Origin: SCGC-AAA076-P13 sp964276145
GTDB lineage: Bacteria; Pseudomonadota; Gammaproteobacteria; Magnimaribacterales; D2472
Direction of reading: 5' to 3'
DNA: 64,000 bases
Assembly: GCA_964276145.1 (NCBI GenBank)
Contig: CAXYDN010000006.1
Location: 1-64,000 of the forward strand
Positions 35,471 through 43,969 of the stretch are shown here, piece by piece. The notes beneath the pieces are model-generated. The model saw only the letters and a program-made list of their open reading frames with translations, had not been told where the DNA came from and made no database searches. Every line of letters begins with the position of its first letter. The first letter of the stretch is position 1. Both the position numbers and the translations under genes were made by a program.

Positions 35471-38106
35471 TAGACTTCCCAAGGATTTGGTTTAAGAGGA
35501 TCAACCTCCAGATCATCATAGATTTCTTTTAATTTCTTTTTATCTAAAGTGCCATTTTTAAATAAAGTATATGCAGATGCTCTTACAATGCTGCTAGCAT
35601 CTATTTCAAAAAATTCTCTTAAACTGCTTCTAGAATCACTTCTTCCAAAACCATCTGTTCCAAGAACAGTAAAATCATCTTTTATGTATGGTCTTATTTG
35701 CTCTGCATAAGACCTCATGTAATCAGTTGAAGCAATTACAGGAATAGATTGATTTTTAAAACATTCCTCTACGTAGGTTTGCTTTTCTTTTTTTGTTGGA
35801 TTTAGTTGGTTATATCTTTCAACCTCCATACCATCTTTTCTTAATAAATTAAAACTTGTAACACTCCATATTTCAGATTCAATTCCATAATTATCAAGAA
35901 TGGATTTAGCTTTTATAGATTCATTTAAAATTGATCCTGAACCCAATAATCTTATTGCCGGAGTTTTAGAATCGATCAACTTATACATTCCCTTAACAAT
36001 ACCCTCTTCAGAACCTTTTGGCATTGGAGGATGTTCATAGTTCTCATTAGTTGTAGTTATGTAATAGAAATAATTTTTTTGGTCGACATACATTTTTTGT
36101 ATGCCGTCCTTAATAATGACTGCTACTTCATAGGAGAAGGTAGGGTCGTAAGATAAACAATTTGGTATGGTTGAAGAAAGTATATGGCTATGTCCGTCTT
36201 GATGTTGAAGACCCTCTCCATTAAGAGTTGTTCTCCCTGAGGTTGCGCCAATTAAAAATCCCTTTGCTTGAGAGTCACCCGCTGCCCAAGCCAAATCATG
36301 AATTCTTTGGAATCCAAACATTGAGTAAAATAGGTAAAAAGGTACCATTGGATAATCATAATTTGAATAAGCTGTTGCAAGAGCTGACCAAGCTGAAAAT
36401 GCACCAGCTTCAGTTATGCCCTCTTCAAGCATAACCCCCTCTTTTGATTCTTTATACCACATTACTTTATCTGCATCTTCTGGCTCATAGTTTTGTCCAG
36501 CTGATGAGTAAATACCAACCTGTCTAAATAGTGCTTCCATACCAAAAGTTCTAGCTTCATCTGGAACAATTGGAACAATCCTTTTTCCTAACTCTTTATC
36601 TTTAAGAAGATCAGTTATTACCCTTACTGTTGCCATGGTTGTTGAAATCTTTCTTTCATCTGATCCTTCATATAACTTTGAAAATATTTTTTCACTTGGT
36701 GCTTCGAGTGCTTTAGATTGATTCCTTCTTCTAGGTATAGGTCCACCAAGGCTTTGCCTTGTTTTCTTTAAATACTGCATTTCTGGTGAATCCTCAGGAG
36801 GCCTCACATATGGAATATTTTCAATTTCATCATCAGTAACAGGTATATTAAATTTATCTCTAAAAGCTTTTATATTATCTAATGATAGTTTTTTAACTTG
36901 ATGGGTAGTGTTGTCAGCTTCTCTAGAACCAACACCATATCCTTTTGTGGTAAGAGCTAATATAACTGTAGGAGCACCTGATGAATTAACTGCCTTGTGG
37001 TAAGCAGCATAAACTTTATATGGGTCATGACCACCTCTGTTCAGCTTATAAATATCCTCATCTGTAAGATCTTCAACTATCTTCAAGGCATCTGGATCTT
37101 TGGCAAAAAAGTTCTCTCTAGTATATGCCCCGCCTTTTGCTTTAAAATTTTGCATTTCACCATCAAGAACTGCATCCATAATATCCTGGAGCTTTCCTTC
37201 TTTATCTTTAGCCATTATGGGATCCCATTTTCTTCCCCAAACTACTTTAATAACATTCCAGCCGGCACCTCTAAATGAACCTTCTAATTCTTGGATAATT
37301 TTTCCATTACCTCTTACCGGGCCATCAAGCCTTTGAAGATTGCAGTTAATTACAAAAATTAAATTTTCTAAGCTTTCTCTTCCTGCTAAAGCAATAGCAC
37401 CTTTTGATTCAGGTTCATCCATTTCACCATCACCACAAAAAACCCATACTTTTCTATCATTTCTTGGAACCAAGCCTCTTGCGGACATATATCTCATGAT
37501 ATGAGCTTGATATATGCCCATAATTGGGCCAAGCCCCATAGAAACTGTTGGAAATTGCCAATAATCAGGCATTAACCATGGATGAGGATATGATGACAAG
37601 CCAGGTTTCTTGACTTCTCTTCTAAAATTATCTAAATCTTCTTCATGTAAATACCCTTCTAAAAAAGATCTGGCGTATATACCAGGCGAAGAATGACCTT
37701 GGTAATAAATTAAATCCTCAAGCTGACCTTCCGAACCTCTAAAAAAATAATTAAAACCTACATCATATAAAGTTGCTGCTGATGAGAAAGTTGATATATG
37801 ACCGCCAAGATCATCATCATTTTTATTTGCTCTTAAAACTAAAGCCAAGGCATTCCATCGAATCAAAGAACGAATTCTTCTTTCCATGAATAGATCTCCA
37901 GGCATCTGAGCTTCATCTTTTACTGGAATTGAATTTCTAAATGGAGTTGTAAGATTGTATGAAGGTATAGCACCCTCTTCATTAAGTTTCTTTGCAAGTT
38001 TTGTCATTAAGAAAGATGCTCTTTCAATTCCCTCTTCCTCAATAACACTATTAATTGCCTCTAACCACTCACTTGTTTCTATAGGATCTTTGTCTTCAGG
38101 TATCAT
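35470..38106 (-). CDS. aceE: Pyruvate dehydrogenase E1 component (homodimeric type)
   Basis: Thiamine-diphosphate enzyme that decarboxylates pyruvate and acetylates the lipoyl arms of AceF. The 878-residue single-chain form is typical of gammaproteobacteria. The thiamine-binding stretch is FCGDGEMDEPESKGAI, followed by NLIFVINCNLQRLDGP. Other family blocks are GHISTFSSAATLYDVGFN, LNGEGLQHQDGHSH and DGFGRSDSR. It is the first gene of the 13-gene run and is divergent from hexR. No lpd (E3) gene follows, which is unusual for this operon type. Confidence 0.96.
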   Translation of the reverse strand: MIPEDKDPIETSEWLEAINSVIEEEGIERASFLMTKLAKKLNEEGAIPSYNLTTPFRNSIPVKDEAQMPGDLFMERRIRSLIRWNALALVLRANKNDDDLGGHISTFSSAATLYDVGFNYFFRGSEGQLEDLIYYQGHSSPGIYARSFLEGYLHEEDLDNFRREVKKPGLSSYPHPWLMPDYWQFPTVSMGLGPIMGIYQAHIMRYMSARGLVPRNDRKVWVFCGDGEMDEPESKGAIALAGRESLENLIFVINCNLQRLDGPVRGNGKIIQELEGSFRGAGWNVIKVVWGRKWDPIMAKDKEGKLQDIMDAVLDGEMQNFKAKGGAYTRENFFAKDPDALKIVEDLTDEDIYKLNRGGHDPYKVYAAYHKAVNSSGAPTVILALTTKGYGVGSREADNTTHQVKKLSLDNIKAFRDKFNIPVTDDEIENIPYVRPPEDSPEMQYLKKTRQSLGGPIPRRRNQSKALEAPSEKIFSKLYEGSDERKISTTMATVRVITDLLKDKELGKRIVPIVPDEARTFGMEALFRQVGIYSSAGQNYEPEDADKVMWYKESKEGVMLEEGITEAGAFSAWSALATAYSNYDYPMVPFYLFYSMFGFQRIHDLAWAAGDSQAKGFLIGATSGRTTLNGEGLQHQDGHSHILSSTIPNCLSYDPTFSYEVAVIIKDGIQKMYVDQKNYFYYITTTNENYEHPPMPKGSEEGIVKGMYKLIDSKTPAIRLLGSGSILNESIKAKSILDNYGIESEIWSVTSFNLLRKDGMEVERYNQLNPTKKEKQTYVEECFKNQSIPVIASTDYMRSYAEQIRPYIKDDFTVLGTDGFGRSDSRSSLREFFEIDASSIVRASAYTLFKNGTLDKKKLKEIYDDLEVDPLKPNPWEV

Positions 38107-38154
38107 ATATTTGCAATATTTAATGAATCTAATTTTACTTCAGATTATGTGAAA

Positions 38155-38182
38155 AATATACAATATTGATCATATATATCAA
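38155..38182 (-). promoter_or_regulatory. Candidate sigma-70 promoter for the aceE-led run
   Basis: On the minus strand, a TTGATA -35 (38177-38182) and a TATATT -10 (38155-38160) are spaced by 16 bp, about 50 bp before the aceE ATG. The interval is very AT-rich, so chance matches are likely. The main support is position, next to the HexR palindrome. Confidence 0.35.
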
Positions 38183-38186
38183 ATAT

Positions 38187-38201
38187 TGTAAATTAATTAC
38201 A
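38187..38201. promoter_or_regulatory. HexR operator between hexR and aceE
   Basis: The 15-bp near-palindrome TGTAAATTAATTACA has TGTAA and TTACA arms, matching the known gammaproteobacterial HexR site form (TGTAATTAAATTACA-like). It lies 19 bp before the hexR ATG and just upstream of the candidate aceE -35. It probably autoregulates hexR and controls the aceE-led run. Confidence 0.72.
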
Positions 38202-38219
38202 AATATATATAATTATGTA

Positions 38220-39050
38220 ATGATTTTAGACACATTAGTAAACGGTGAGGTTAAATTAAGCAAATCTGAGAAATGGATTGCATTATCTGTTTTAAATAAC
38301 CCTTCTAAAGTTATAAATCAATCCATAACATCGCTTGCTGAGGAAGCAGGTGTAAGCCTTCCAACTGTTAATAGGTTTTGCAAAAAACTTGGATTTGATG
38401 GTTATCCTTCTTTTAAAATTCAAGTTGCTCAAGAAATTACAAATACTAATGAATTATTAGATAGATTTAATGTTGATAAAGATACTCCTGAAGTAGTTAA
38501 AAGAGTAATGACTGATATTCAGTCAACGATTGTGAATGTCGGTCAAAATTTAAATCCAGAATCTATTGATAAAGCAACAGATCTTCTTGCTAATGCAAAT
38601 AGTATTACTTTTTTTGGACTAGGTGGTTCAGGACCGGTGGCTCTTGATGCACAGCATAAGTTTTTTCGGTTTGGGGTTCCTGTTGTTGCTCATACTGACT
38701 ACATAAATCAAAGAATGATTGTCTCAATGATGAAAGAAGGTGATCTGCTTGTATTAATTTCATTTACAGGAAGAACTGCTGAAATGGTTGAAACTGCTAA
38801 AATCGCAAAGAAAAATGGTGTAAAAACAATAGCCTTAACATCAGAAGACTCTCCCCTTGCTAAGCTTTCAAGTGTAGTTCTTCACATACACACTCATTTA
38901 GAGAATAATCTTCACATACCAATGACATCAAGATTAGCTCATTTGGCAATTATTGATATTCTATCAGCTACAGTGCAGGCAAGATTTGGAAAAGTTTTTG
39001 ATAACAGGAAAGATGAAGTTATTAAAAATATAGAAAAAACAAGAGTCTAA
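38220..39050 (+). CDS. hexR: HexR, RpiR-family transcriptional regulator of central carbon metabolism
   Basis: DNA-binding regulator with an N-terminal RpiR-type helix-turn-helix (LSKSEKWIALSVLNN, then ITSLAEEAGVSLPTVNRFCKKLGFDGYP without its last residues) and a C-terminal SIS sugar-phosphate domain (TFFGLGGSGPVALDAQHK, LVLISFTGRTAEMVETAK). HexR proteins sense KDPG and control zwf, edd, eda, gap, pyk and related genes. I start at ATG 38220 (MILDTLVNGEVKLSKSEKW), which matches the usual HexR start and gives 277 residues; the longer frame to 38166 would cover the operator. It is divergent from aceE and converges on the cupin gene. Confidence 0.9.
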   Translation: MILDTLVNGEVKLSKSEKWIALSVLNNPSKVINQSITSLAEEAGVSLPTVNRFCKKLGFDGYPSFKIQVAQEITNTNELLDRFNVDKDTPEVVKRVMTDIQSTIVNVGQNLNPESIDKATDLLANANSITFFGLGGSGPVALDAQHKFFRFGVPVVAHTDYINQRMIVSMMKEGDLLVLISFTGRTAEMVETAKIAKKNGVKTIALTSEDSPLAKLSSVVLHIHTHLENNLHIPMTSRLAHLAIIDILSATVQARFGKVFDNRKDEVIKNIEKTRV

Positions 39051-39055
39051 GCTTC

Positions 39056-40054
39056 TTATCTATTAAGATTTTTTAATAATAAAGCTCTTAAGTTTTTTGC
39101 CATATCGTTATCTATTTTTTTGTGTGAGCCATTTAAATCAGATGGAATATGTTCAAAATTTTTATCAGTATTTTTAAAAACATAATGTTGAAACATATTT
39201 GCCCAATTTTCTTTTTGGTGATCTGGTAAATCTCTTATAGATAAAATTGAATGCATTAAAGCATCCATAGGATTACCCATAAAACTTGGCACATCTCTCC
39301 ACCAGTAATTAATAAGAATATTAAGATCATCAAAACTTTCAACTTGATGCCACCATAAGCTGGGTATAAAAATTCCATCACCAGGACCTAATTCAGCAGT
39401 GAGACCATCTTCCATTGCTTCTTTAAATTTAGGAAATTTCGTTAAATCTGGATTATCAATATCAACAAGACTGATAGGCTGTCCAGCTGGAGTATGTTCT
39501 AAAGGTCCAACATACATATTTTTTAGCTGGGATGGCGGAAAGAGAGTAAATTTTCTGGTTCCAGCACATACAAATGCAATATTATCAGGCACATCGTAGT
39601 GAGGTGGAACAATAGTTTGATTGCCAACCCATATACTTTTTAATGGATTTGCATCACCAATGGATAAATTATTATCCTTATCAAGTCCTGGAAGTACATA
39701 ATCAAGAGTTGTTGAACCCATGTAGACTGTACCAGAATTAACTGATTTACTTGATTCAGAAATAGTTTCTAATATTAAATCTAAAGTACTCTCAAGTTTC
39801 TCGAAACTCATTTGGTTATCATTAGAACCATATGTAAATTTTTTGCCCAACTCTGGCTTGCTTGCAAAAGCAATTATGCGATCATTTTCATAATAGCAGA
39901 GTAAGTATTCAGAGATTTTTTGTATGCCCTCCCTAGCTTTAGCGACTAGAGGCCAATCCTTTACAATACCTCTAATGACAACAGGCTCAATAGAACTCAA
40001 GATATCTAATGAAAAGTTGCTGGCATTGATTTCTTTGATGGGTTTATAGCTCAA
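39056..40054 (-). CDS. Cupin-like (JmjC-type) Fe(II)/2-oxoglutarate oxygenase-like protein
   Basis: Protein of 332 residues of the Cupin_8/JmjC-like group. The early EPVVIRGIVKDWPLVAKA motif, the metal-binding PPHYDVPDNIAF (His-x-Asp), FTLFPPSQL, and the distal histidine in IPSLWWHQVES are all present, so a functional iron site is likely. Homologues often sit with SapC and TonB-dependent receptors in carbohydrate loci of marine proteobacteria; their substrate is not known. It lies 6 bp after sapC and is convergent with hexR. Confidence 0.8.
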   Translation of the reverse strand: MSYKPIKEINASNFSLDILSSIEPVVIRGIVKDWPLVAKAREGIQKISEYLLCYYENDRIIAFASKPELGKKFTYGSNDNQMSFEKLESTLDLILETISESSKSVNSGTVYMGSTTLDYVLPGLDKDNNLSIGDANPLKSIWVGNQTIVPPHYDVPDNIAFVCAGTRKFTLFPPSQLKNMYVGPLEHTPAGQPISLVDIDNPDLTKFPKFKEAMEDGLTAELGPGDGIFIPSLWWHQVESFDDLNILINYWWRDVPSFMGNPMDALMHSILSIRDLPDHQKENWANMFQHYVFKNTDKNFEHIPSDLNGSHKKIDNDMAKNLRALLLKNLNR

Positions 40055-40060
40055 ATTAAT

Positions 40061-40777
40061 TTACCTACTTTTTTTAATACTAATTAGTTTATTTACATTT
40101 CCAATAGATGCGCCAATCATGTAAATATGCTGAAGATATTGATGTTGGTGAAGGTTAAATAATTCATCTTTATCTATATTCTTTAATTTTTCTTCATCTA
40201 CAACATATAAGCCTTTAAGTTCATGCTTTTCATCTTCACTTAAATCAATATTAATATTTGTACTTTTTAGTAAGTCGAGCTTTAAAAGCTCTTCACAAAA
40301 AGAATTAAACTTAATGACCTCACTATCAATTATTGAAAGAATATTATTTACATATTCAAGGTATTCAGAGTTTCCACCATGCTCTAAAAATATATCATTG
40401 CCCTCTGTTTTGCTTATACCAGGATGATCAACATCTATATGTAAAATTTTATTCTCAGACGGCACTCCATTCACTACTTCTTTTTGAGAACCAATATAAA
40501 AAGGTAGTCTTTGAATGCTTAATGGTACATATCTAGAAATCCATACACCCTCTCCTAAAAATAAATTTTCATTATCTCCAAATCCAAGCAAGGCTACAGT
40601 CTGCCAAATATCCTTTTCTTTATTTAATGTAAAAAAGATCGGGTAATCTGATTGAAGTGAGGTGTATTCAACAGGGTAAACTGGACAAAAATTATAATCA
40701 AAACCATTGTTAACTCTATAGGATGAGTTAATCTTTATATCTGAATGGGTTGTGTTACTTAAAGCTTCTAATTTCAT
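40061..40777 (-). CDS. SapC-family protein
   Basis: Protein of 238 residues without a signal peptide. The SapC family pattern is visible in VYPVEYTSLQSDYPIFFTL, WQTVALLGFGDNENLF and GVWISRYVPLSIQRLPFYIG. The name derives from an S-layer-associated protein of Campylobacter, but in proteobacteria the family is found mainly beside TonB-dependent receptors and cupin-like genes and its function is unproven. It precedes the cupin gene by 6 bp. A strong terminator separates it from the TonB receptor upstream. Confidence 0.8.
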   Translation of the reverse strand: MKLEALSNTTHSDIKINSSYRVNNGFDYNFCPVYPVEYTSLQSDYPIFFTLNKEKDIWQTVALLGFGDNENLFLGEGVWISRYVPLSIQRLPFYIGSQKEVVNGVPSENKILHIDVDHPGISKTEGNDIFLEHGGNSEYLEYVNNILSIIDSEVIKFNSFCEELLKLDLLKSTNINIDLSEDEKHELKGLYVVDEEKLKNIDKDELFNLHQHQYLQHIYMIGASIGNVNKLISIKKSR

Positions 40778-40788
40778 AACCTATTATA

Positions 40789-40822
40789 CAAAAAAGGCTG
40801 CTTTTAAATACTAAAAGCAGCC
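40789..40822 (-). terminator. Intrinsic terminator after the TonB-dependent receptor
   Basis: Perfect 11-bp stem GGCTGCTTTTA / TAAAAGCAGCC (40796-40806 and 40812-40822), loop AATAC, with a U-tract on the minus strand. A second AT-rich inverted repeat around 40828-40858 spans the receptor stop codon. Confidence 0.9.
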
Positions 40823-40853
40823 TCAAAATTTAATTAAAGAGGGGAGTCTCTAA

Positions 40854-43757
40854 TTAAAATTTATACCTAGCACCTACAATATAAGTAGTTCCATATTGAC
40901 CAAGCGCAGATAGTTGTTCCTTATATCTAATATAAGTTCTAACTGTTTCACCAGTAAGGTTTAAGCCCTGAGCATATACTTCAAAGTTATCATTAACATT
41001 GTATGTAGCATTCATATCCCATTGCTCATATTCTTCTGTATAAACAGGAGAAGAATGCTGATCAAAGCCGCCTAAAAACTCATCTCTCCAGTTCCATGAA
41101 AGTCTTACAGAGTATTTATCAGTCTCATAGAAACCAGATAAATTAGCTGAATCATTCATGCCAGTTAAAGCAAATTGAACATTAAGTGCATCTCTATCTG
41201 CTTCTAAGTCTCCATTTACAGAAGTGTAGTTAGCTGTAACACCATAGCCTTCTCCGAAAAGATGTTGTCCTGCAAATTCAAAACCATATAACAATCCGGA
41301 TTCCTCATTAACAGTTCTTGAAATATTGAAGATAGCCAAAGGATCATCTCCATCTGGAAGTAAGTCAGTTCCACTTACACCACCAGTTAAACAGTTATAA
41401 ACATCTAAATCAGCTGTTTTTCCACTTGCTCTACAAGCTTCAGCAGCTTGACCAGCGTAAACATCACGAATTCCGTTAACACTTTCTTGCGTAATTCTAG
41501 TTTGGAGGAAGTTATCAACAATCTTTCTCCAATAGCCGATAGCAAAATAACTACCTTCAGCATAATAGTTTTCATATGTCAGATCTAAATTATCTGCAAC
41601 GTAAGGTAAAAGCCCAGGGTTACCGACAACAGCATTTCTTTGATTAACCTGAGGGTTGCCAACAAAATCAGTCGTAGATCTTAAGTTACCAATTCCAGGT
41701 CTAGAAATACTTCTACTATATGAGAATCTAACAACTTCATCATCCGAGATACCAATTTTTGCATCAAAACTTGGTAAGAAAAATTTATTGCTTCCAGATC
41801 CTTGGGTAAAACCTTTTTCACCCTCAACATAACTAAACTCATTACCACCAACCCATGCAATGTTTGTTACAGGAGTTTCAAGTCCAGATGCTGTGACATC
41901 TGTAGACTCATATCTTAGTCCTGTTATTACATCTACTGGCATTCCATTAAATTCAGTTTCAAAATCAAATTGAACATACAAAGATGATGTTTCTTCTTTA
42001 ACTCTAGCGTCTGAATCTATGGGACCGGGATTAATATATCCTGAACCATCAGCCTTTCTATAGTCAGCTCCCCATGAAGAGGCATTACAACAATCTATCC
42101 AGTCTCCAGTTGAAACAAAGCCTTCATAAAATGCTATCAATTGATCCCATGTTGTTCCATAGTAATATGTTGGTCCTTGCCCACTGTTTGAAGCGTCATC
42201 AAGAATATTACCAACACTCTTTCTAGTCCACATAGCATCATCAGCGTAATCTGCTGAAGATAACCACCAACCAGCTGGAAGCTGACCAGAGTACATATTT
42301 TGATTTAGCCAATCTTGTTCTGTATTAGCATATCCAAATTTAATAGATTTCAGAGCACTATCATCATCTTCATTTGACCAAAGACCTGAAAGATGCATTT
42401 GATTCATGTCGTTTTCTGAATAGTAATCACTAGAAGCCCCGAACAAAGTTCCTATATCACTTGCTTCAAATTCATCTTTTCCGTCAACTGTAAAGTTGAA
42501 TATATGAACACCTGAGCTAGGATATGTTGCAGTTTTAGTTAGGATATTTGCAGTACCTCCAAAATTAGTATTACCTGTAATTAAGAATGTATCACTACCT
42601 ACAACAGGCTGACCTTTTCCTTCAGCTGTTGAGTCATGAATGTCAAATGTTACAGTTAAGTTATCGGTAGCATCCCATTCAAGATTAAAACCTAATGAAT
42701 CATTAGTATTAATCAAACCACCTTTACCCATATTAGCAGCATAATCACCACCATTTTCAGTTACAGTTGTGAATGTACCATTTTCATTAGTTACTGCATT
42801 GGCAACATTACCGCCACCCACAAACCAAATACCGACTGATTGTCTGTCACCAAAGAAATCTCTTTTTGAGTGTGTGTAGTCAACCGTTGCTCTTACATCG
42901 TCACTTGCTTGCCATTGAATAGTAAGCTGAGCATTTGTTCTTTCAGTCTGGTTATCATTCCATTTATAGTCAGCGTCTTGAGGATACCATGTAGTTCCAT
43001 CAGCTCTCTGATTATTATTTGTCCATACAGCAGGGTCGATGCCGCCAGTATTGAAATTAGGTAGCCAAGTGTTAACTCTAGCTTGCTGCTCTCTGTTATG
43101 TCTTTCTTGAGTAGAAGCAGACAAAGAGATACCAATTGTGTCATCAGCAAAAGTATTACTGAATACGCCCATTATTTGCGGATTAAAATCATCCCCAGTT
43201 ACATTATATGCATCAACAATAGAAGCATCTATAACTCCGATAAAGCCAGGAGCATCTAATGGTTTTGTTGTTACCATATTTACAGTAGCACCAATACCAC
43301 CAGTTGGTATTGCAGCATTACCAGTTTTGTATACTTCAACAGCAGCAATTCCATGTGGTGAAATATCAGCAAAATCAAAAGATCTTCCACCAACAGTTGG
43401 CATGCTTCTTCCATTTAAAGTAACAAGATTATATTCAGGTCCCAAGCCACGAACAGTAACTCTTGAACCCTCACCATTGAATCTATCAATAGATACGCCT
43501 GAAATCCTAGCTAATGATTCAGCTAAGTTGGTATCAGGATATTTACCAATATCTTCAGCTGTAATAGCGTCAACAACGCCGTCAGCATTTCTTTTTCTAT
43601 CTAGCGCGCTTTTTAAACTCTGCGCATAAGAGCCCAGAACAACAACCTCTTCTACTGACTCGTCAGTAGTTTGAGCTGTTACTGGGATAGATGCTAAAGA
43701 AAGAGCCAATCCAGACAGGACGATATCTCTTCTCGAGCTTATTTTATTTGTGTACAT
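40854..43757 (-). CDS. TonB-dependent receptor, carbohydrate type
   Basis: Outer-membrane transporter of 967 residues with a signal peptide (to about VTAQT). The plug domain has DAITAEDIGKYPDTNLAESL, RISGVSIDRFNGEG, VTVRGLGPEYNLVTLNGR and the GGIGATVNMVTTKPL segment. The barrel ends YIVGARYKF with the expected terminal phenylalanine. The plug matches the Xanthomonas/Caulobacter-type receptors used for oligosaccharides. A HexR-like palindrome in its upstream region and the neighbouring pgl, sapC and cupin genes support a role in importing the glucan handled by the long run. Confidence 0.88.
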   Translation of the reverse strand: MYTNKISSRRDIVLSGLALSLASIPVTAQTTDESVEEVVVLGSYAQSLKSALDRKRNADGVVDAITAEDIGKYPDTNLAESLARISGVSIDRFNGEGSRVTVRGLGPEYNLVTLNGRSMPTVGGRSFDFADISPHGIAAVEVYKTGNAAIPTGGIGATVNMVTTKPLDAPGFIGVIDASIVDAYNVTGDDFNPQIMGVFSNTFADDTIGISLSASTQERHNREQQARVNTWLPNFNTGGIDPAVWTNNNQRADGTTWYPQDADYKWNDNQTERTNAQLTIQWQASDDVRATVDYTHSKRDFFGDRQSVGIWFVGGGNVANAVTNENGTFTTVTENGGDYAANMGKGGLINTNDSLGFNLEWDATDNLTVTFDIHDSTAEGKGQPVVGSDTFLITGNTNFGGTANILTKTATYPSSGVHIFNFTVDGKDEFEASDIGTLFGASSDYYSENDMNQMHLSGLWSNEDDDSALKSIKFGYANTEQDWLNQNMYSGQLPAGWWLSSADYADDAMWTRKSVGNILDDASNSGQGPTYYYGTTWDQLIAFYEGFVSTGDWIDCCNASSWGADYRKADGSGYINPGPIDSDARVKEETSSLYVQFDFETEFNGMPVDVITGLRYESTDVTASGLETPVTNIAWVGGNEFSYVEGEKGFTQGSGSNKFFLPSFDAKIGISDDEVVRFSYSRSISRPGIGNLRSTTDFVGNPQVNQRNAVVGNPGLLPYVADNLDLTYENYYAEGSYFAIGYWRKIVDNFLQTRITQESVNGIRDVYAGQAAEACRASGKTADLDVYNCLTGGVSGTDLLPDGDDPLAIFNISRTVNEESGLLYGFEFAGQHLFGEGYGVTANYTSVNGDLEADRDALNVQFALTGMNDSANLSGFYETDKYSVRLSWNWRDEFLGGFDQHSSPVYTEEYEQWDMNATYNVNDNFEVYAQGLNLTGETVRTYIRYKEQLSALGQYGTTYIVGARYKF

Positions 43758-43837
43758 ATGTTTCCCCCATATATATTAATGATGTATATATTTAGCAAAT
43801 CTAAATATAGTGAAAACTAAAGTACACAGATATGTAA

Positions 43838-43898
43838 ATTAATGCAAGTTTTTATGTAAAAGTATCATTTTTTGTAAAAAGTTTACATATTAATGCAA
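43838..43898. repeat. Pair of 10-bp direct repeats upstream of TonB receptor
   Basis: ATTAATGCAA occurs at 43838-43847 and again at 43889-43898, 51 bp apart, flanking the HexR-like palindrome. A related ATTAATGATG lies near 43775. These may be operator half-sites; the AT-rich background weakens the case. Confidence 0.35.
43873..43887. promoter_or_regulatory. HexR-like operator upstream of TonB receptor
   Basis: TGTAAAAAGTTTACA has TGTAAA and TTTACA arms around a 3-bp centre, the same length and arms as the sites before hexR/aceE and gap. It lies about 116 bp before the receptor ATG, in the 212-bp interval after pgl. Nothing else coding is visible in that interval. Confidence 0.5.
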
Positions 43899-43969
43899 AT
43901 GTTGATAAAAAAAGCCTATATAAAAAGATTAAAATGTAATAAATTTTCTAGTACAAAAATATATATATT

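Noticed and set aside
38166..38219. Upstream start for HexR
   Set aside because: It would translate the operator and promoter; the ATG at 38220 matches the usual HexR N-terminus.
43138..43629. 163-codon open frame opposite the TonB receptor gene
   Set aside because: It is antisense to a well-supported receptor, has low-complexity hydrophobic composition, no ribosome-binding site and no recognisable family.
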